From positions 1 to 64,000 of the forward strand of contig NZ_JAGXJN010000036.1 in NCBI RefSeq assembly GCF_019091455.1: a stretch of DNA of 64,000 nucleotides, in the 5' to 3' direction. This DNA is from Chitinophaga sp. GbtcB8 (GTDB taxonomy: Bacteria; Bacteroidota; Bacteroidia; Chitinophagales; Chitinophagaceae). Shown here in pieces: positions 8,727-17,516 of this stretch. Both the position numbers and the translations under genes were made by a program. Below the pieces are notes generated by a model. That model saw only the letters and a list, made by a program, of their open reading frames with translations. It searched no databases and was not told the origin of the DNA. Each line of letters starts with the position of its first letter. Position 1 is the first letter of the stretch.

Positions 8727-8734
8727 CAAATATA
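8727..8734 (-). promoter_or_regulatory. -7 box for the propeller kinase gene
   Basis: TATATTTG on the minus strand is a full match to the Bacteroidota -7 consensus TAnnTTTG and lies about 20 nt before the GTG start at 8706. No convincing TTG was found at -33. Confidence 0.45.
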
Positions 8735-8798
8735 TAAATCTGCATCACACTTTTGAATGATTTTGTAATTTTCTTGCTCACTAAGGTATTGTAAATAA

Positions 8799-9869
8799 AT
8801 GTCAAAGATATTCTGCTATATATGCTTATGGTGCTGCTGCACTGTTTTAGCGGCCAGGGGCCAGCAAAAAAATCCCCTGCAACCCCTGACCCATGGCCCG
8901 CTTAAAAGTATCCGGGGCCTGTGTGTGCTAACGGATAGTTTACTATGGGCATCCGGTACCGGCGGTATGGTAGGTAAAAGCACCAATGGTGGTAAAGAAT
9001 GGCAATGGACCCGCGTAAGCGGTTGCGACAGCTGCGACTGGCGCGCTATTAATGCCTTTAATGAGAAAGAAGCTGTAGTGGTAAATGCCGGTGAGCCGGC
9101 GCATATCTACCGCACACAGGATGGGGGTGCTACCTGGCAGCGGGTATATTATAATGATACCAAAGGTATTTTCTTTGACGATATGGAATTCTGGAATAAC
9201 CGGGAAGGCATAGCCATTGGCGATCCCTTGCAGGATCACTTTATGATGCTGCGCACACAGGATGGGGGAAAACATTGGGATACCCTGCCGCTAAAACAGC
9301 GCCCTGCTGCATTACCGGGCGAAGCTATTTTTGCAGCCAGCGCCGGCAACCTGCAAACCCTGCCGGGGCAGCAGGCCTGGTTTATAACCGGGGGCAGCAC
9401 AGCCCGCAGCATCCGTTTACAGAAAGGACGGTGGAAGGCCAGCCCCTTACCCATTATACAGGGCGCTGCCACACAGGGCGCCTTTTCCATAGCCGTCCGG
9501 AGTGCGCAGCAGGCTATTGTAGTGGGGGGCGATTACCGCAATGATACTCTGCGCGAACACAACTGCCTGCTAACAACAGATGGCGGTAAAACCTGGACGC
9601 AGCCTGCAGTACCACCGCAGGGCTTCCGCTCTTCTGTTATTTATATAAATGCCCAAACCGCCATTGCCACCGGTACTTCAGGAACAGATATTTCTTTTGA
9701 TGGCGGCCAGCACTGGCAGCCCATCAGCAAAGAAGGCTTTCATGTAGTACAGGCTGCTAAAAAAGGGAACGCTGTATTCCTGGCCGGGAGCGATGGCCGC
9801 ATTGCACAGCTTGATGAAAGAATAAAAAACATTACTGCAGAGTACGCACAAACACTGTATAACAAATAA
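8799..9869 (+). CDS. BNR/YCF48-like repeat protein, secreted
   Basis: The 356-residue protein has a short signal peptide ending near LAARGQQ (about residue 22). It carries repeated Asp-box-like units: STNGGKEWQW, RTQDGGATWQRV, RTQDGGKHWDTL, TTDGGKTWTQP and SFDGGQHWQP. Such units build a beta-propeller of the sialidase/YCF48 kind. Family members are often labelled photosystem assembly-like or oxidoreductase, but no catalytic residues are evident, so a binding or scaffolding role outside the cytoplasm is the safer reading. It is transcribed divergently from the propeller sensor kinase, with 92 bp between them, but no functional link is shown. Confidence 0.75.
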   Translation: MSKIFCYICLWCCCTVLAARGQQKNPLQPLTHGPLKSIRGLCVLTDSLLWASGTGGMVGKSTNGGKEWQWTRVSGCDSCDWRAINAFNEKEAVVVNAGEPAHIYRTQDGGATWQRVYYNDTKGIFFDDMEFWNNREGIAIGDPLQDHFMMLRTQDGGKHWDTLPLKQRPAALPGEAIFAASAGNLQTLPGQQAWFITGGSTARSIRLQKGRWKASPLPIIQGAATQGAFSIAVRSAQQAIVVGGDYRNDTLREHNCLLTTDGGKTWTQPAVPPQGFRSSVIYINAQTAIATGTSGTDISFDGGQHWQPISKEGFHVVQAAKKGNAVFLAGSDGRIAQLDERIKNITAEYAQTLYNK

Positions 9870-10174
9870 TAATACAACACAAGTATTATACATTCTTCGG
9901 GATTCATTACTAAGTTTAAACCATGAAAAAAGTGCACCTGGAACAAGTGCACTCTAAAGGAACAAATAGGTTAAAGCAAAAAGTACGTTCGATAAATTGA
10001 ATTTACCAAGTATTTAATATTTTTCGTGACCGATTTAGCCAATACATCATTTTAACAGGTGAACGATGGATTAACCACCTCAACCGCGGAAAAAATAATC
10101 TTCACATGATTTTTTTTTAATTTAGATGAGTGGTTGGATCTAAAGAGGAAGGATTGGATTTTTAAACGCAAACT
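9870..10174. other. intergenic region with one hairpin and a candidate promoter
   Basis: AGTGCAC (9931-9937) pairs with GTGCACT (9947-9953) around a 9-nt loop without a T run. A possible promoter for the downstream glucosidase consists of TTG at 9997-9999 and TATTTTTC at 10018-10025 (18-nt spacing, one mismatch in the -7 box). Nothing else was recognised. Confidence 0.35.
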
Positions 10175-12568
10175 ATGCAAGTAACAAGCTCGTCGAGTAA
10201 GTATTCTGTAAAACACTACCCTGACAATATCAGGAAATGGCAAAAAGAAGGCAACTACTTCTATTTCTATACATCGGAGACTATACTGGAGGTAAGGATC
10301 ATTTCAGACAAGATTGTGCGGTTCCGCTACGCGGCAGATGGTAAATTTCAACGCGACTTCTCTTACGCAACCAGCGAACGGCTGGAAGAATCGCCCGTAA
10401 ATTTTGGGATACGTGAATTTGAGGAGGTATTTGAAATATATACGGATATGATCCGCATCTGGATAGCGCGCGATAACCTGCGCCTTACCATTACAGATAC
10501 GGAAGGCCGCATTATTAACCAGGACGAAATGGGCTTTCACTGGCAGCACTACCTGCAAAAAGGCGGCAAAATAGTGTACTGCAGCAAACAGGTACAGGAA
10601 GGCGAATGCTTTTTTGGCCTGGGCGATAAGCCTACTGACCTGAACCTGCGTGGCAAACGCCTGGAAAACTATGGTACGGATGCCTACGGCTTTCAGAAAG
10701 ATACCGATCCCCTGTACCGTAACATTCCCTTTTATTACGGCCTGCACCATGGTATAGGATACGGTATTTTCTTTGACAATACCTTCCGCACCCTGTTTGA
10801 CTTTGGCCATGAGCGGGAGGATGTGTGCAGCTTTTGGGCCCGCGGCGGGGAAATGAACTATTATTTCATTTACGGTCCTGCCCTGTTACAGGTAGCAGAA
10901 GCCTATACCAAAATAACCGGTACAGCCGAGCTGCCGCCCCTGTGGGCTTTAGGCTACCAGCAATGCCGCTGGAGCTATTTCCCTGAAAAACGCGTACGCG
11001 AAATAGCCGCAGAGTTCCGCAAACGCCAGATCCCCTGCGATGTTATTCACCTGGATATTGACTATATGGAAGGTTTCCGCTGCTTTACCTGGAGCAAGGA
11101 ATACTTCCCTGACCCTGCCGGTTTGATAAAAGACCTGGCCGCAGAAGGTTTTAAGGTAGTGGTGATCATTGACCCCGGTATTAAGGCCGACCCGGATTAT
11201 GATATTTATAAGGAGGGTATGGAAAAAGACTACTTCTGTAAACGTGCCGACGGCGCTTTTATGGAAGGAGATGTATGGCCCGGCAAATGTGTGTTCCCGG
11301 ATTATACGGATCCCAAGGTGCGCGACTGGTGGAGCAGCCTGTTCAAAGACCTGCTGGATACCGGCGTACGCGGGGTGTGGAATGATATGAACGAACCTGC
11401 CGTATTTGAAATGGGCAGCTTCCCGGAAGATGTGCGCCATGACTATGACGGCGAGGATGTGAGCCACCGTAAGGCGCATAATATATATGGCCACCTGATG
11501 AGCAAGGCCACCGCAGCAGGTTTAAAGAAGTACCTGATGCCCAACCGGCCTTTTGTGATCACCCGCTCCTGTTATGCCGGCGCACAGCGCTGGGCCTCTG
11601 TATGGACGGGCGATAACGTATCAGAATGGGATCACCTGTGGCTGGCCAGCGTACAGTGCCAGCGCTTATCCGTATCCGGTATTTCCTTTGCCGGCAGCGA
11701 TATTGGCGGTTTTATCGGCGAACCGGACGGAGAGCTGTATACCCGCTGGATACAGCTGGCCACCTTTCACCCCTTAATGCGCACCCACTCTGCCAGTAAC
11801 GAAACCGGCTTTAACCAGGAGCCCTGGAGCTTTGGCAGCAAGTATGAATTTATAGTTAAGCGCTTTATACAAATGCGCTACCGCCTGCTGCCCTACCTGT
11901 ACACCACCTTTTGGCAGTACAGCCACTACGGTACGCCGATGCTGCGCCCCCTGGCCTTTGTGGCCCAGAACGATGAGCACACGTATAACCGCTCCCACGA
12001 GTTTATGCTGGGCGATGCGCTGCTGATCAGCCACGTGGAAGCAGCAGGCATGAAGGAAAAAGAAATATACCTGCCTGCAGGCCAGTGGTATTACTTCTTT
12101 AACGATAAGCTGTATGAAGGCGGGCAAACCATAACAATAGCTACCCCGCTGGAAGAAATGCCTCTGTTTATAAAAGCCGGCGCCGTGGTGCCTAATTATC
12201 CTAACATACAGTATGTGGATGAGAAGCTGATAGATGAAATGATCCTGAATGTGTATTACAGCGAGCAGCCTACACGCAGCACCCTGTATGAAGATGCCGG
12301 CGACCACTATGGTTACAAGAATGGCCAGTCTAATACCATTAGCTTTAAGCAGGTATCTGATAAACAGCAGTTCCGTTTAAAGAAAAAATTCTTTGGCCAG
12401 TATGAAGCCGGTTATAAAAAACACCGGGTGCTGATACACGGCCTGCCGTTTAAGGCTACCGAGTATGTGGTGGATGGAAAAGTGTTTAAGCTGAACGCGC
12501 GCAATTTTGCAGTAGGAGTAGTGAAAGTAGCGCTGGAAAGAAAATTTGAAGAGCTGATCATACGCTAA
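10175..12568 (+). CDS. glycoside hydrolase family 31 (alpha-glucosidase type)
   Basis: The 797-residue protein has the GH31 layout: an N-terminal beta domain, a (beta/alpha)8 barrel, and C-terminal beta domains. The nucleophile is D404 in GVWNDMNEPAVFE and the acid/base is D480 in WTGDN. Other barrel markers are HLDIDYMEGF and FAGSDIGGF. There is no signal peptide, so it probably acts in the cytoplasm on alpha-glucan fragments. The glycogen branching enzyme gene lies 3 kb away on the other strand. Closest functional class is alpha-glucosidase, but GH31 also includes alpha-xylosidases and the exact substrate cannot be read from sequence. Confidence 0.88.
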   Translation: MQVTSSSSKYSVKHYPDNIRKWQKEGNYFYFYTSETILEVRIISDKIVRFRYAADGKFQRDFSYATSERLEESPVNFGIREFEEVFEIYTDMIRIWIARDNLRLTITDTEGRIINQDEMGFHWQHYLQKGGKIVYCSKQVQEGECFFGLGDKPTDLNLRGKRLENYGTDAYGFQKDTDPLYRNIPFYYGLHHGIGYGIFFDNTFRTLFDFGHEREDVCSFWARGGEMNYYFIYGPALLQVAEAYTKITGTAELPPLWALGYQQCRWSYFPEKRVREIAAEFRKRQIPCDVIHLDIDYMEGFRCFTWSKEYFPDPAGLIKDLAAEGFKVVVIIDPGIKADPDYDIYKEGMEKDYFCKRADGAFMEGDVWPGKCVFPDYTDPKVRDWWSSLFKDLLDTGVRGVWNDMNEPAVFEMGSFPEDVRHDYDGEDVSHRKAHNIYGHLMSKATAAGLKKYLMPNRPFVITRSCYAGAQRWASVWTGDNVSEWDHLWLASVQCQRLSVSGISFAGSDIGGFIGEPDGELYTRWIQLATFHPLMRTHSASNETGFNQEPWSFGSKYEFIVKRFIQMRYRLLPYLYTTFWQYSHYGTPMLRPLAFVAQNDEHTYNRSHEFMLGDALLISHVEAAGMKEKEIYLPAGQWYYFFNDKLYEGGQTITIATPLEEMPLFIKAGAVVPNYPNIQYVDEKLIDEMILNVYYSEQPTRSTLYEDAGDHYGYKNGQSNTISFKQVSDKQQFRLKKKFFGQYEAGYKKHRVLIHGLPFKATEYVVDGKVFKLNARNFAVGVVKVALERKFEELIIR

Positions 12569-12689
12569 GGGATTAACATTAAGTTCATATTCGTTAACGA
12601 TCCGTTATTGGTGGCTGGTTGTTGGTATTAGTGTGGTAGCTTTACACAGAGCGATACGTACTTCACTAACACCTGGCCACTTTTTGTTG

Positions 12690-12732
12690 TAAAAAAAAGG
12701 GCACTAATAGATGGATATCTTAGTGCCTTTTC
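12690..12732 (+). terminator. terminator after the GH31 gene
   Basis: GGCACTAA (12700-12707) pairs with TTAGTGCC (12720-12727). A run of eight A precedes and a short T run follows, so it could act in both directions. It lies about 130 nt past the GH31 stop codon. Confidence 0.6.
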
Positions 12733-13103
12733 ATAACCTATGCCAACTTTAGAGTTTAATCAAAAGTAAGCTGATTCGCCCTACAGGCAAAGTTTTCAGC
12801 CGCTCAAAAAGCACAATGAACAAAATGAACAGCCTTAAGCGGAGTGAACATTCAAGGCAAATTGATCAATAAGGACTCCTTACTTTCTTTTCTTTTTCAC
12901 ACCGTAGATGCAGCTTATAAATAATGATTTGATGGCTGTATTATTGATCAGCCGCCTTCTGCTGGTTAATACAGATCCCCGCTGATTTATTCTTCACAGG
13001 AAATGCTTTTTTATTCTTTATGGGAATGCTTAACGCATAAACCATAGCCCACTGAGCTGTAACTAACGTTAACGGGCATACGCCTGTACTGCTATTTTAC
13101 TGC

Positions 13104-13285
13104 ACTCCGCATTCAGCTTTTAGCGTTTAGCTTTTAGTTTTTAGCTTTTAGCGTCCAGTATTCAGACTCAGCATTTACATTTAACATTCTGCGTTTGCGT
13201 TCGGCGTTCGGCGTTTTACATTCAGTTGAGCATTGGGCATTACGCTTTATGCTTTCAGCTTTATGCTTTCCGCTTTATGCCCTCC
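13104..13285. repeat. 26-unit 7-bp tandem repeat array
   Basis: The 182-bp stretch divides without a gap into 26 heptamers. The word drifts along the array from TTTTAGC-like, through CTCAGCA and TTTACAT, to CGGCGTT (13202-13215) and finally GCTTTAT alternating with GCTTTCA or GCTTTCC (13244-13278). Phase is kept throughout although base identity changes. There are no spacers, so it is not a CRISPR array. It lies in a gene-free region and does not keep a single reading frame. Confidence 0.85.
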
Positions 13286-13620
13286 ATTGTGTAGCAGCCT
13301 CCTCACTATTTCCTCCAACCAAACACATAATAAAAATTTTAATTGTTCAAAATAATTAATATCAAACTGTATAACCATGCGCCTAAAGTGTGGCTATTTT
13401 CCTTATACTGTAGAACCGGTTACCCGGCATATACATGACAACCATTTCCGCTATAAGTCTATAAAAACCATCTCCGTATATTATATTACCGCAAATGGGC
13501 CTGATCCGCATCCACGGCCCGGCATGGCACAGTCCTTGTTCCCCCTTACCCTGTAAGCGCGCGTTTATAGCTTCGAGAGAAAAAACGGAAACCTATTTCA
13601 AACCACTTAAATCTGATGTT

Positions 13621-13998
13621 ATGACAATGCAAAGCAGTCACTCCCAGGAAGAGAACTGGCAGAATGTTAACCGTGAACACCCACAAATGGAAGACAGTAC
13701 ACCAGTTGAAAACGACAATAATAATAAAGACGACAACCGTAAAACCGGTAAAGCCTTACGCGGATTTGCGGCTATGGATATGGAAAAACAAAGGGCCATT
13801 GCCAGCATGGGCGGCCGCGCTGCACACCAGCAAGGCGTAGCACATGAATTTTCATCTGAAGAGGCCCGCGCTGCCGGCCGTAAAGGTGGAGAAGCCGTAA
13901 GCCAGAACCGGGAACATATGGCTGCTATCGGCAAAAAAGGCGGTGAAGCCGCACATGGCCGCAGACGCCAACGCCAGCAGGAAACGCAGCGTTCATAA
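13621..13998 (+). CDS. KGG-repeat stress protein
   Basis: The 125-residue protein is very hydrophilic. Its N-terminal half is rich in Glu, Asn and Asp. The C-terminal half has three glycine-rich KGG-type units: IASMGGRAAHQQG, AAGRKGGEAVSQN and AIGKKGGEAAHG. This pattern is that of general stress proteins of the GsiB/YciG type, induced by starvation or desiccation in other bacteria. The chosen start is ATG at 13621; the frame remains open upstream to 13495, but that part has no family similarity. A strong terminator follows directly (14025-14088), so it is a single-gene transcript. Confidence 0.8.
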   Translation: MTMQSSHSQEENWQNVNREHPQMEDSTPVENDNNNKDDNRKTGKALRGFAAMDMEKQRAIASMGGRAAHQQGVAHEFSSEEARAAGRKGGEAVSQNREHMAAIGKKGGEAAHGRRRQRQQETQRS

Positions 13999-14024
13999 AC
14001 ATAACTAAGGCTAAAAACTTATTG

Positions 14025-14088
14025 ACCGGAAGGTAACGGGAAAGGTAAATATGTGTTTACCGGTACTGTAACCTTCCGGTTTTTTTTA
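14025..14088 (+). terminator. strong intrinsic terminator of the KGG gene
   Basis: ACCGGAAGGT (14025-14034) pairs with ACCTTCCGGT (14071-14080), with further partial pairing inside the loop, and eight T follow (14081-14088). Confidence 0.85.
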
Positions 14089-14312
14089 TTTATGCCTTAT
14101 GCATAAAGCGTTAAATAACAAACTGAAAATAAAGCACAGAAAATAAAGAAGGTGAACAGGAGCCTGTATAACACATCGGTATAGAAGCGTTCTTCCGTCA
14201 CGTGTTTTCTAACATTTTGCATACAAAAAAAAGATTTTTACGGGTTACCAATTGGGTTACAAATGGGTGTTAACATATTTGATTTGATAAATATACTATA
14301 AAAAATAAGACT

Positions 14313-14362
14313 AAAAAAAAGATATGAGGCACGCAACAGATAAGTTCTGTTACGTACCTCAT
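14313..14362 (-). terminator. intrinsic terminator of the DUF4382 gene
   Basis: The arms at 14324-14340 and 14346-14362 pair over about 17 bp with two mismatches (ATGAGG against CCTCAT, ACAGA against TCTGT). Read on the minus strand, a run of eight T follows (14320-14313). Confidence 0.8.
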
Positions 14363-14394
14363 ACAAATTATTGAACGATGGAAAACTTCTTACA

Positions 14395-15288
14395 TTATTT
14401 CTTCAGCACGATCTTACTGGTAGTAGTTAATTTATTACGCTCTACCGTAATACCCGTAAGGGTAGTATCCCTGTAACCGTTGGAAGCATTTACAAACAGA
14501 TTGTAGCTGCCGGGTTTCAGGCCACGTACCAGGAAGTTGCCGTTAAACCAGGGCAGCGCAAAAGCAGTATCCGTATTGTTGTATACTGTGATCACCGGCC
14601 ATGCGGCGCTTGGTGTTACCTGCCCACCCAGGCTGCCGGTTAACTTCAGTGTGTACACGGTGATTACCGGTTTCAGGATAAACTTGCCATCCCATACTTT
14701 AACAATAGAACGGTTCAGATCAAAGTCCAGCCACAGGCGGAAGTTGCCGGATGCAATTTCATCCCAGTCATCGCTGCGCAGTTTAATAATGATCTTCACC
14801 TGGCCGCCGGGAGATTTCAGCGGATATTTAACGCTGTCTTTTACCAGGGAATTATTGCTACCCAGTGTAATACGGATCTGCTTTACCTTGCCTTTGGCAA
14901 CAATACCGCCGGCCAGCAGCGTATCCGCACCATTCCTTAAAGAAAGGATGTCGTATACGCCGGGTTTAATACCCAGGGAATCCCATACATCGCATTTATC
15001 TTTATTGTTATGGCGGTCTTCATCCCACCAGCAACGGTCGCGCCAGTCCCAGTTACGGTCATCATCATCACTATCATTGGTGCAGGTATCTATCAGCACT
15101 TCCACTTTGCGGATATCAAGAAATACATTGTCAAAAAAACCCGGATCATCAGACATGTAAATGCTCAGCTTTTGCTGGTTGGGGCCAGGGCCTGGGTCAG
15201 TAGAGTTATCTTTCTTGCAGGCATAAGCCACCACAGCTACCAGGGCCAATAATACCACTGGCCACCGCAGGTTGCGGAGATTCTTCAT
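14395..15288 (-). CDS. DUF4382 lipoprotein
   Basis: The 297-residue protein begins with a lipoprotein signal: MKNLRNLRW, a hydrophobic stretch and VAYAC, so the lipidated cysteine is C24. The mature part contains LSIYMSDDPGFFDNVFLDIRK (split over residues 42-62), the opening of the DUF4382 domain, and a middle segment ILSLRNGADTLLAGG typical of it. A C-terminal Ig/carboxypeptidase-regulatory-like part follows (GLKPGSYNLFVNASNGY). The stretch near residues 70-100 is rich in Asp, Arg and Trp. It is probably anchored facing outward on the cell surface; function is unknown. It stands alone, with a terminator downstream. Confidence 0.85.
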   Translation of the reverse strand: MKNLRNLRWPVVLLALVAVVAYACKKDNSTDPGPGPNQQKLSIYMSDDPGFFDNVFLDIRKVEVLIDTCTNDSDDDDRNWDWRDRCWWDEDRHNNKDKCDVWDSLGIKPGVYDILSLRNGADTLLAGGIVAKGKVKQIRITLGSNNSLVKDSVKYPLKSPGGQVKIIIKLRSDDWDEIASGNFRLWLDFDLNRSIVKVWDGKFILKPVITVYTLKLTGSLGGQVTPSAAWPVITVYNNTDTAFALPWFNGNFLVRGLKPGSYNLFVNASNGYRDTTLTGITVERNKLTTTSKIVLKK

Positions 15289-15470
15289 AAATAAATGGTT
15301 TTAAGTGATTGTGTTGTTTTGTTGGTATTTCTATAAACGTCTTTTTTAGATGGAAAGTGTTAAAGAAAGTTTAAAGGGAAAGAAAAAAATTTCCGGGCAT
15401 AGTGTATCCCAGTCATTAACAGTTGATAATTAATGATTATTGAACGGTAGTAATATAAGGATCGGATTTT

Positions 15471-17408
15471 TTAATATACCCCTTTAAACACAGCTGCACC
15501 CAGGGGCGGTACCCGCAGCGTAAGCGTATAATCCTTGCCGTTATAATGCTGCTGCACTGTTTTTACAGGAGAGGTGTTTAGTACTCCACTGCCGTGATAG
15601 CGCGGGTCATCGCTGTTCAGTATTTCCTGCCAGGTACCTTCTGCAGGCAGGGCTATCATATAATTTTCATGCGTGGCCGGTGTAAGGTTTAATACTATCA
15701 GCAGGGTATCCTTAGGGTCTTCACCTTTACGCAGGTAGGCCAGCACACTGTTATCATAGTCTGATATGGTCACCCATTCAAAACTATCATAGGAAAATTG
15801 CAGCCGGTACAGGGCAGGCTGCGAGGTATACAGGCGGTTCACATCTTTTACAAACTGCTGCAATCCTTTATGCGTGGGATGATCCAGTAAATGCCAATTC
15901 AGCTCTGAACGGAAGTTCCATTCCTGTGTTTGCCCTATCTCATCGCCCATGAACAGCAGCTTGGTGCCGGGGTGGGTGAACATATAACCGTATAACAGGC
16001 GCAGGTTTGCAAATTTCTGCCAGTCAACGCCCGGCATTTTATAGATCATGGGCGATTTGCCGTGCACCACCTCATCATGGCTCAAAGGCAGCATAAAATT
16101 TTCGCTGAAGGCATAGGCAATGCTAAACGTAAATTCGTCCTGGTGCCATTTGCGGTGCATTGGATCGCGCTTAAAGAAGGTAAGCGTATCATTCTTCCAG
16201 CCCTTCATCCACTTCATACCAAAACCTAATACGCCTAAGAATACCGGGCGGGATACGCCGTAAAAAGAGGTGGATTCTTCTGCAATGGTTTGTGTGTCCG
16301 GGTGCAGATAGTAGATCCTTTCATTCAAATGTTTCAGGAAAGTAATGGCTTCCAGGTTTTCCCGGCCGCCTTCCTCATTGGGCGCCCAGGCGCCGGTATT
16401 GCGGGAGTAGTCCAGGTGTATCATAGAGGCTACCGCATCTACCCGCAGCCCGTCTATATGATACTTATCCAGCCAATACAGGGCATTGCTCAGTAAAAAG
16501 CTTCTTACCTCATTCCGCTTATAATTGAATATATAGCTGTTCCAGTCCGGGTGGAACCCTTTACGCATATCCGCATATTCATACGTATGGGAGCCGTCAA
16601 AACGGAACAGGCCATGCGCATCATACGGGAAGTGGGAAGGCACCCAGTCCAGTATTACGCCAATGCCTGCGTGATGAAAAGCATCCACAAAGGCCATAAA
16701 CTCCTGCGGGGTGCCGTAACGGGAGGTGGGCGCATAATAACCGGTTTGCTGGTAGCCCCAGGATCCGTCAAAAGGGTGCTCCCCTACCGGCATCAGCTCC
16801 ACATGCGTAAAACCCATATCTTTTACATACGGCACCAGGCGGTCGGCTATTTCTTTATAAGAGTAAAATACTTCGTGGTTATCAGGGTCTGGCCGGCGCC
16901 AGGATCCCAGGTGCACCTCATATACGGTAAAGGGGCTTTGCAGGCTGTTATGCGCATGCCGGCGCTCCATCCATTGTTTATCCTTCCACTGGTAATCCAG
17001 GTTCCAGGTAATGGATGCGGTATTGGGGCGCAGCTCCCAGTGAATGGCATAGGGATCGCCCTTATACAGCTCCTCGCCTGTGCGGGAGCGGATGAAGTAT
17101 TTATATAAGCTGCCTTTTTTTACTTTCGGAATAAACCCCTCCCATATGCCGGAATGGTCCCAGCGTGGGTACAGGGTATGCGAGTAGCGGTCCCAGTTAT
17201 TGAACTCACCTATTACTGAAATATAAGCTGCATTGGGAGCCCATACGGCAAAGTAAGTGCCGGCTTCCCCGTCATACTCCACGGCATGTGCGCCAAACCT
17301 TTCGTACAGGCGTTCATGAAGGCCTGCCTGGAACAGCTCCACATCTTTTGCGGAGAAAAGGGAAAAGGGGGCTACTGCGGGTAGTGTGCTGTTGGATTCT
17401 TTTGACAT
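15471..17408 (-). CDS. glgB: 1,4-alpha-glucan branching enzyme (GH13)
   Basis: The 645-residue enzyme makes alpha-1,6 branches in glycogen. The N-terminal CBM48 module is at about 45-125 (FAVWAPNAAYISVIGEFNNW). The GH13 barrel has the four conserved regions: DWVPSHF, GLRVDAVASM with nucleophile D324, AEEST with the acid/base glutamate near 377, and LSHDEVVHGK with D445. Length fits short-form bacterial GlgB. It is read in the same direction as the DEAD-box gene upstream, but a terminator (17459-17495) lies between them. No other glg genes are in the window. Confidence 0.95.
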   Translation of the reverse strand: MSKESNSTLPAVAPFSLFSAKDVELFQAGLHERLYERFGAHAVEYDGEAGTYFAVWAPNAAYISVIGEFNNWDRYSHTLYPRWDHSGIWEGFIPKVKKGSLYKYFIRSRTGEELYKGDPYAIHWELRPNTASITWNLDYQWKDKQWMERRHAHNSLQSPFTVYEVHLGSWRRPDPDNHEVFYSYKEIADRLVPYVKDMGFTHVELMPVGEHPFDGSWGYQQTGYYAPTSRYGTPQEFMAFVDAFHHAGIGVILDWVPSHFPYDAHGLFRFDGSHTYEYADMRKGFHPDWNSYIFNYKRNEVRSFLLSNALYWLDKYHIDGLRVDAVASMIHLDYSRNTGAWAPNEEGGRENLEAITFLKHLNERIYYLHPDTQTIAEESTSFYGVSRPVFLGVLGFGMKWMKGWKNDTLTFFKRDPMHRKWHQDEFTFSIAYAFSENFMLPLSHDEVVHGKSPMIYKMPGVDWQKFANLRLLYGYMFTHPGTKLLFMGDEIGQTQEWNFRSELNWHLLDHPTHKGLQQFVKDVNRLYTSQPALYRLQFSYDSFEWVTISDYDNSVLAYLRKGEDPKDTLLIVLNLTPATHENYMIALPAEGTWQEILNSDDPRYHGSGVLNTSPVKTVQQHYNGKDYTLTLRVPPLGAAVFKGVY

Positions 17409-17458
17409 CAGGCTGCTGGATTTCAGTTTTTCCGGGGAATTGCTTCCCGTAAAGTAAT

Positions 17459-17495
17459 AAAAAAAGTCCTCCTCCGCTTACGGAGAAGGACTTTT
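17459..17495 (-). terminator. terminator after the DEAD-box helicase gene
   Basis: A 15-bp hairpin with one mismatch (17462-17476 pairs with 17481-17495) encloses a 4-nt loop. On the minus strand it is followed by a run of T. It separates the helicase gene from glgB. Confidence 0.85.
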
Positions 17496-17516
17496 ATTTT
17501 CTATTGCGCAATTAGA

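Larger units (their letters stand above)
12569..13620. other. 1.05-kb region without a convincing gene
   Basis: No open frame with family features was found on either strand. It holds a terminator-like hairpin (12690-12732) and the longest heptamer array of the window (13104-13285). An open frame running in from 13495 to the KGG gene has no start context and is treated as untranslated leader. Confidence 0.6.
13999..14394. other. intergenic region between convergent genes
   Basis: It contains two opposed strong terminators (14025-14088 for the KGG gene, 14313-14362 for the DUF4382 gene). The 225 bp between them hold no recognisable gene or repeat. Confidence 0.6.

Noticed and set aside
9923..10000. 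A 25-codon frame starting MKKVHLEQ in the gap upstream of the GH31 gene
   Set aside because: It is built mainly from a hairpin, has no membrane or family pattern, and is too short to support.
13104..13285. CRISPR-like array
   Set aside because: Units are 7 bp, contiguous and without spacers, and no cas genes are present.
13495..13620. Upstream extension of the KGG protein by 42 codons
   Set aside because: The extra residues lack family similarity and start context; ATG at 13621 gives the usual hydrophilic N-terminus.
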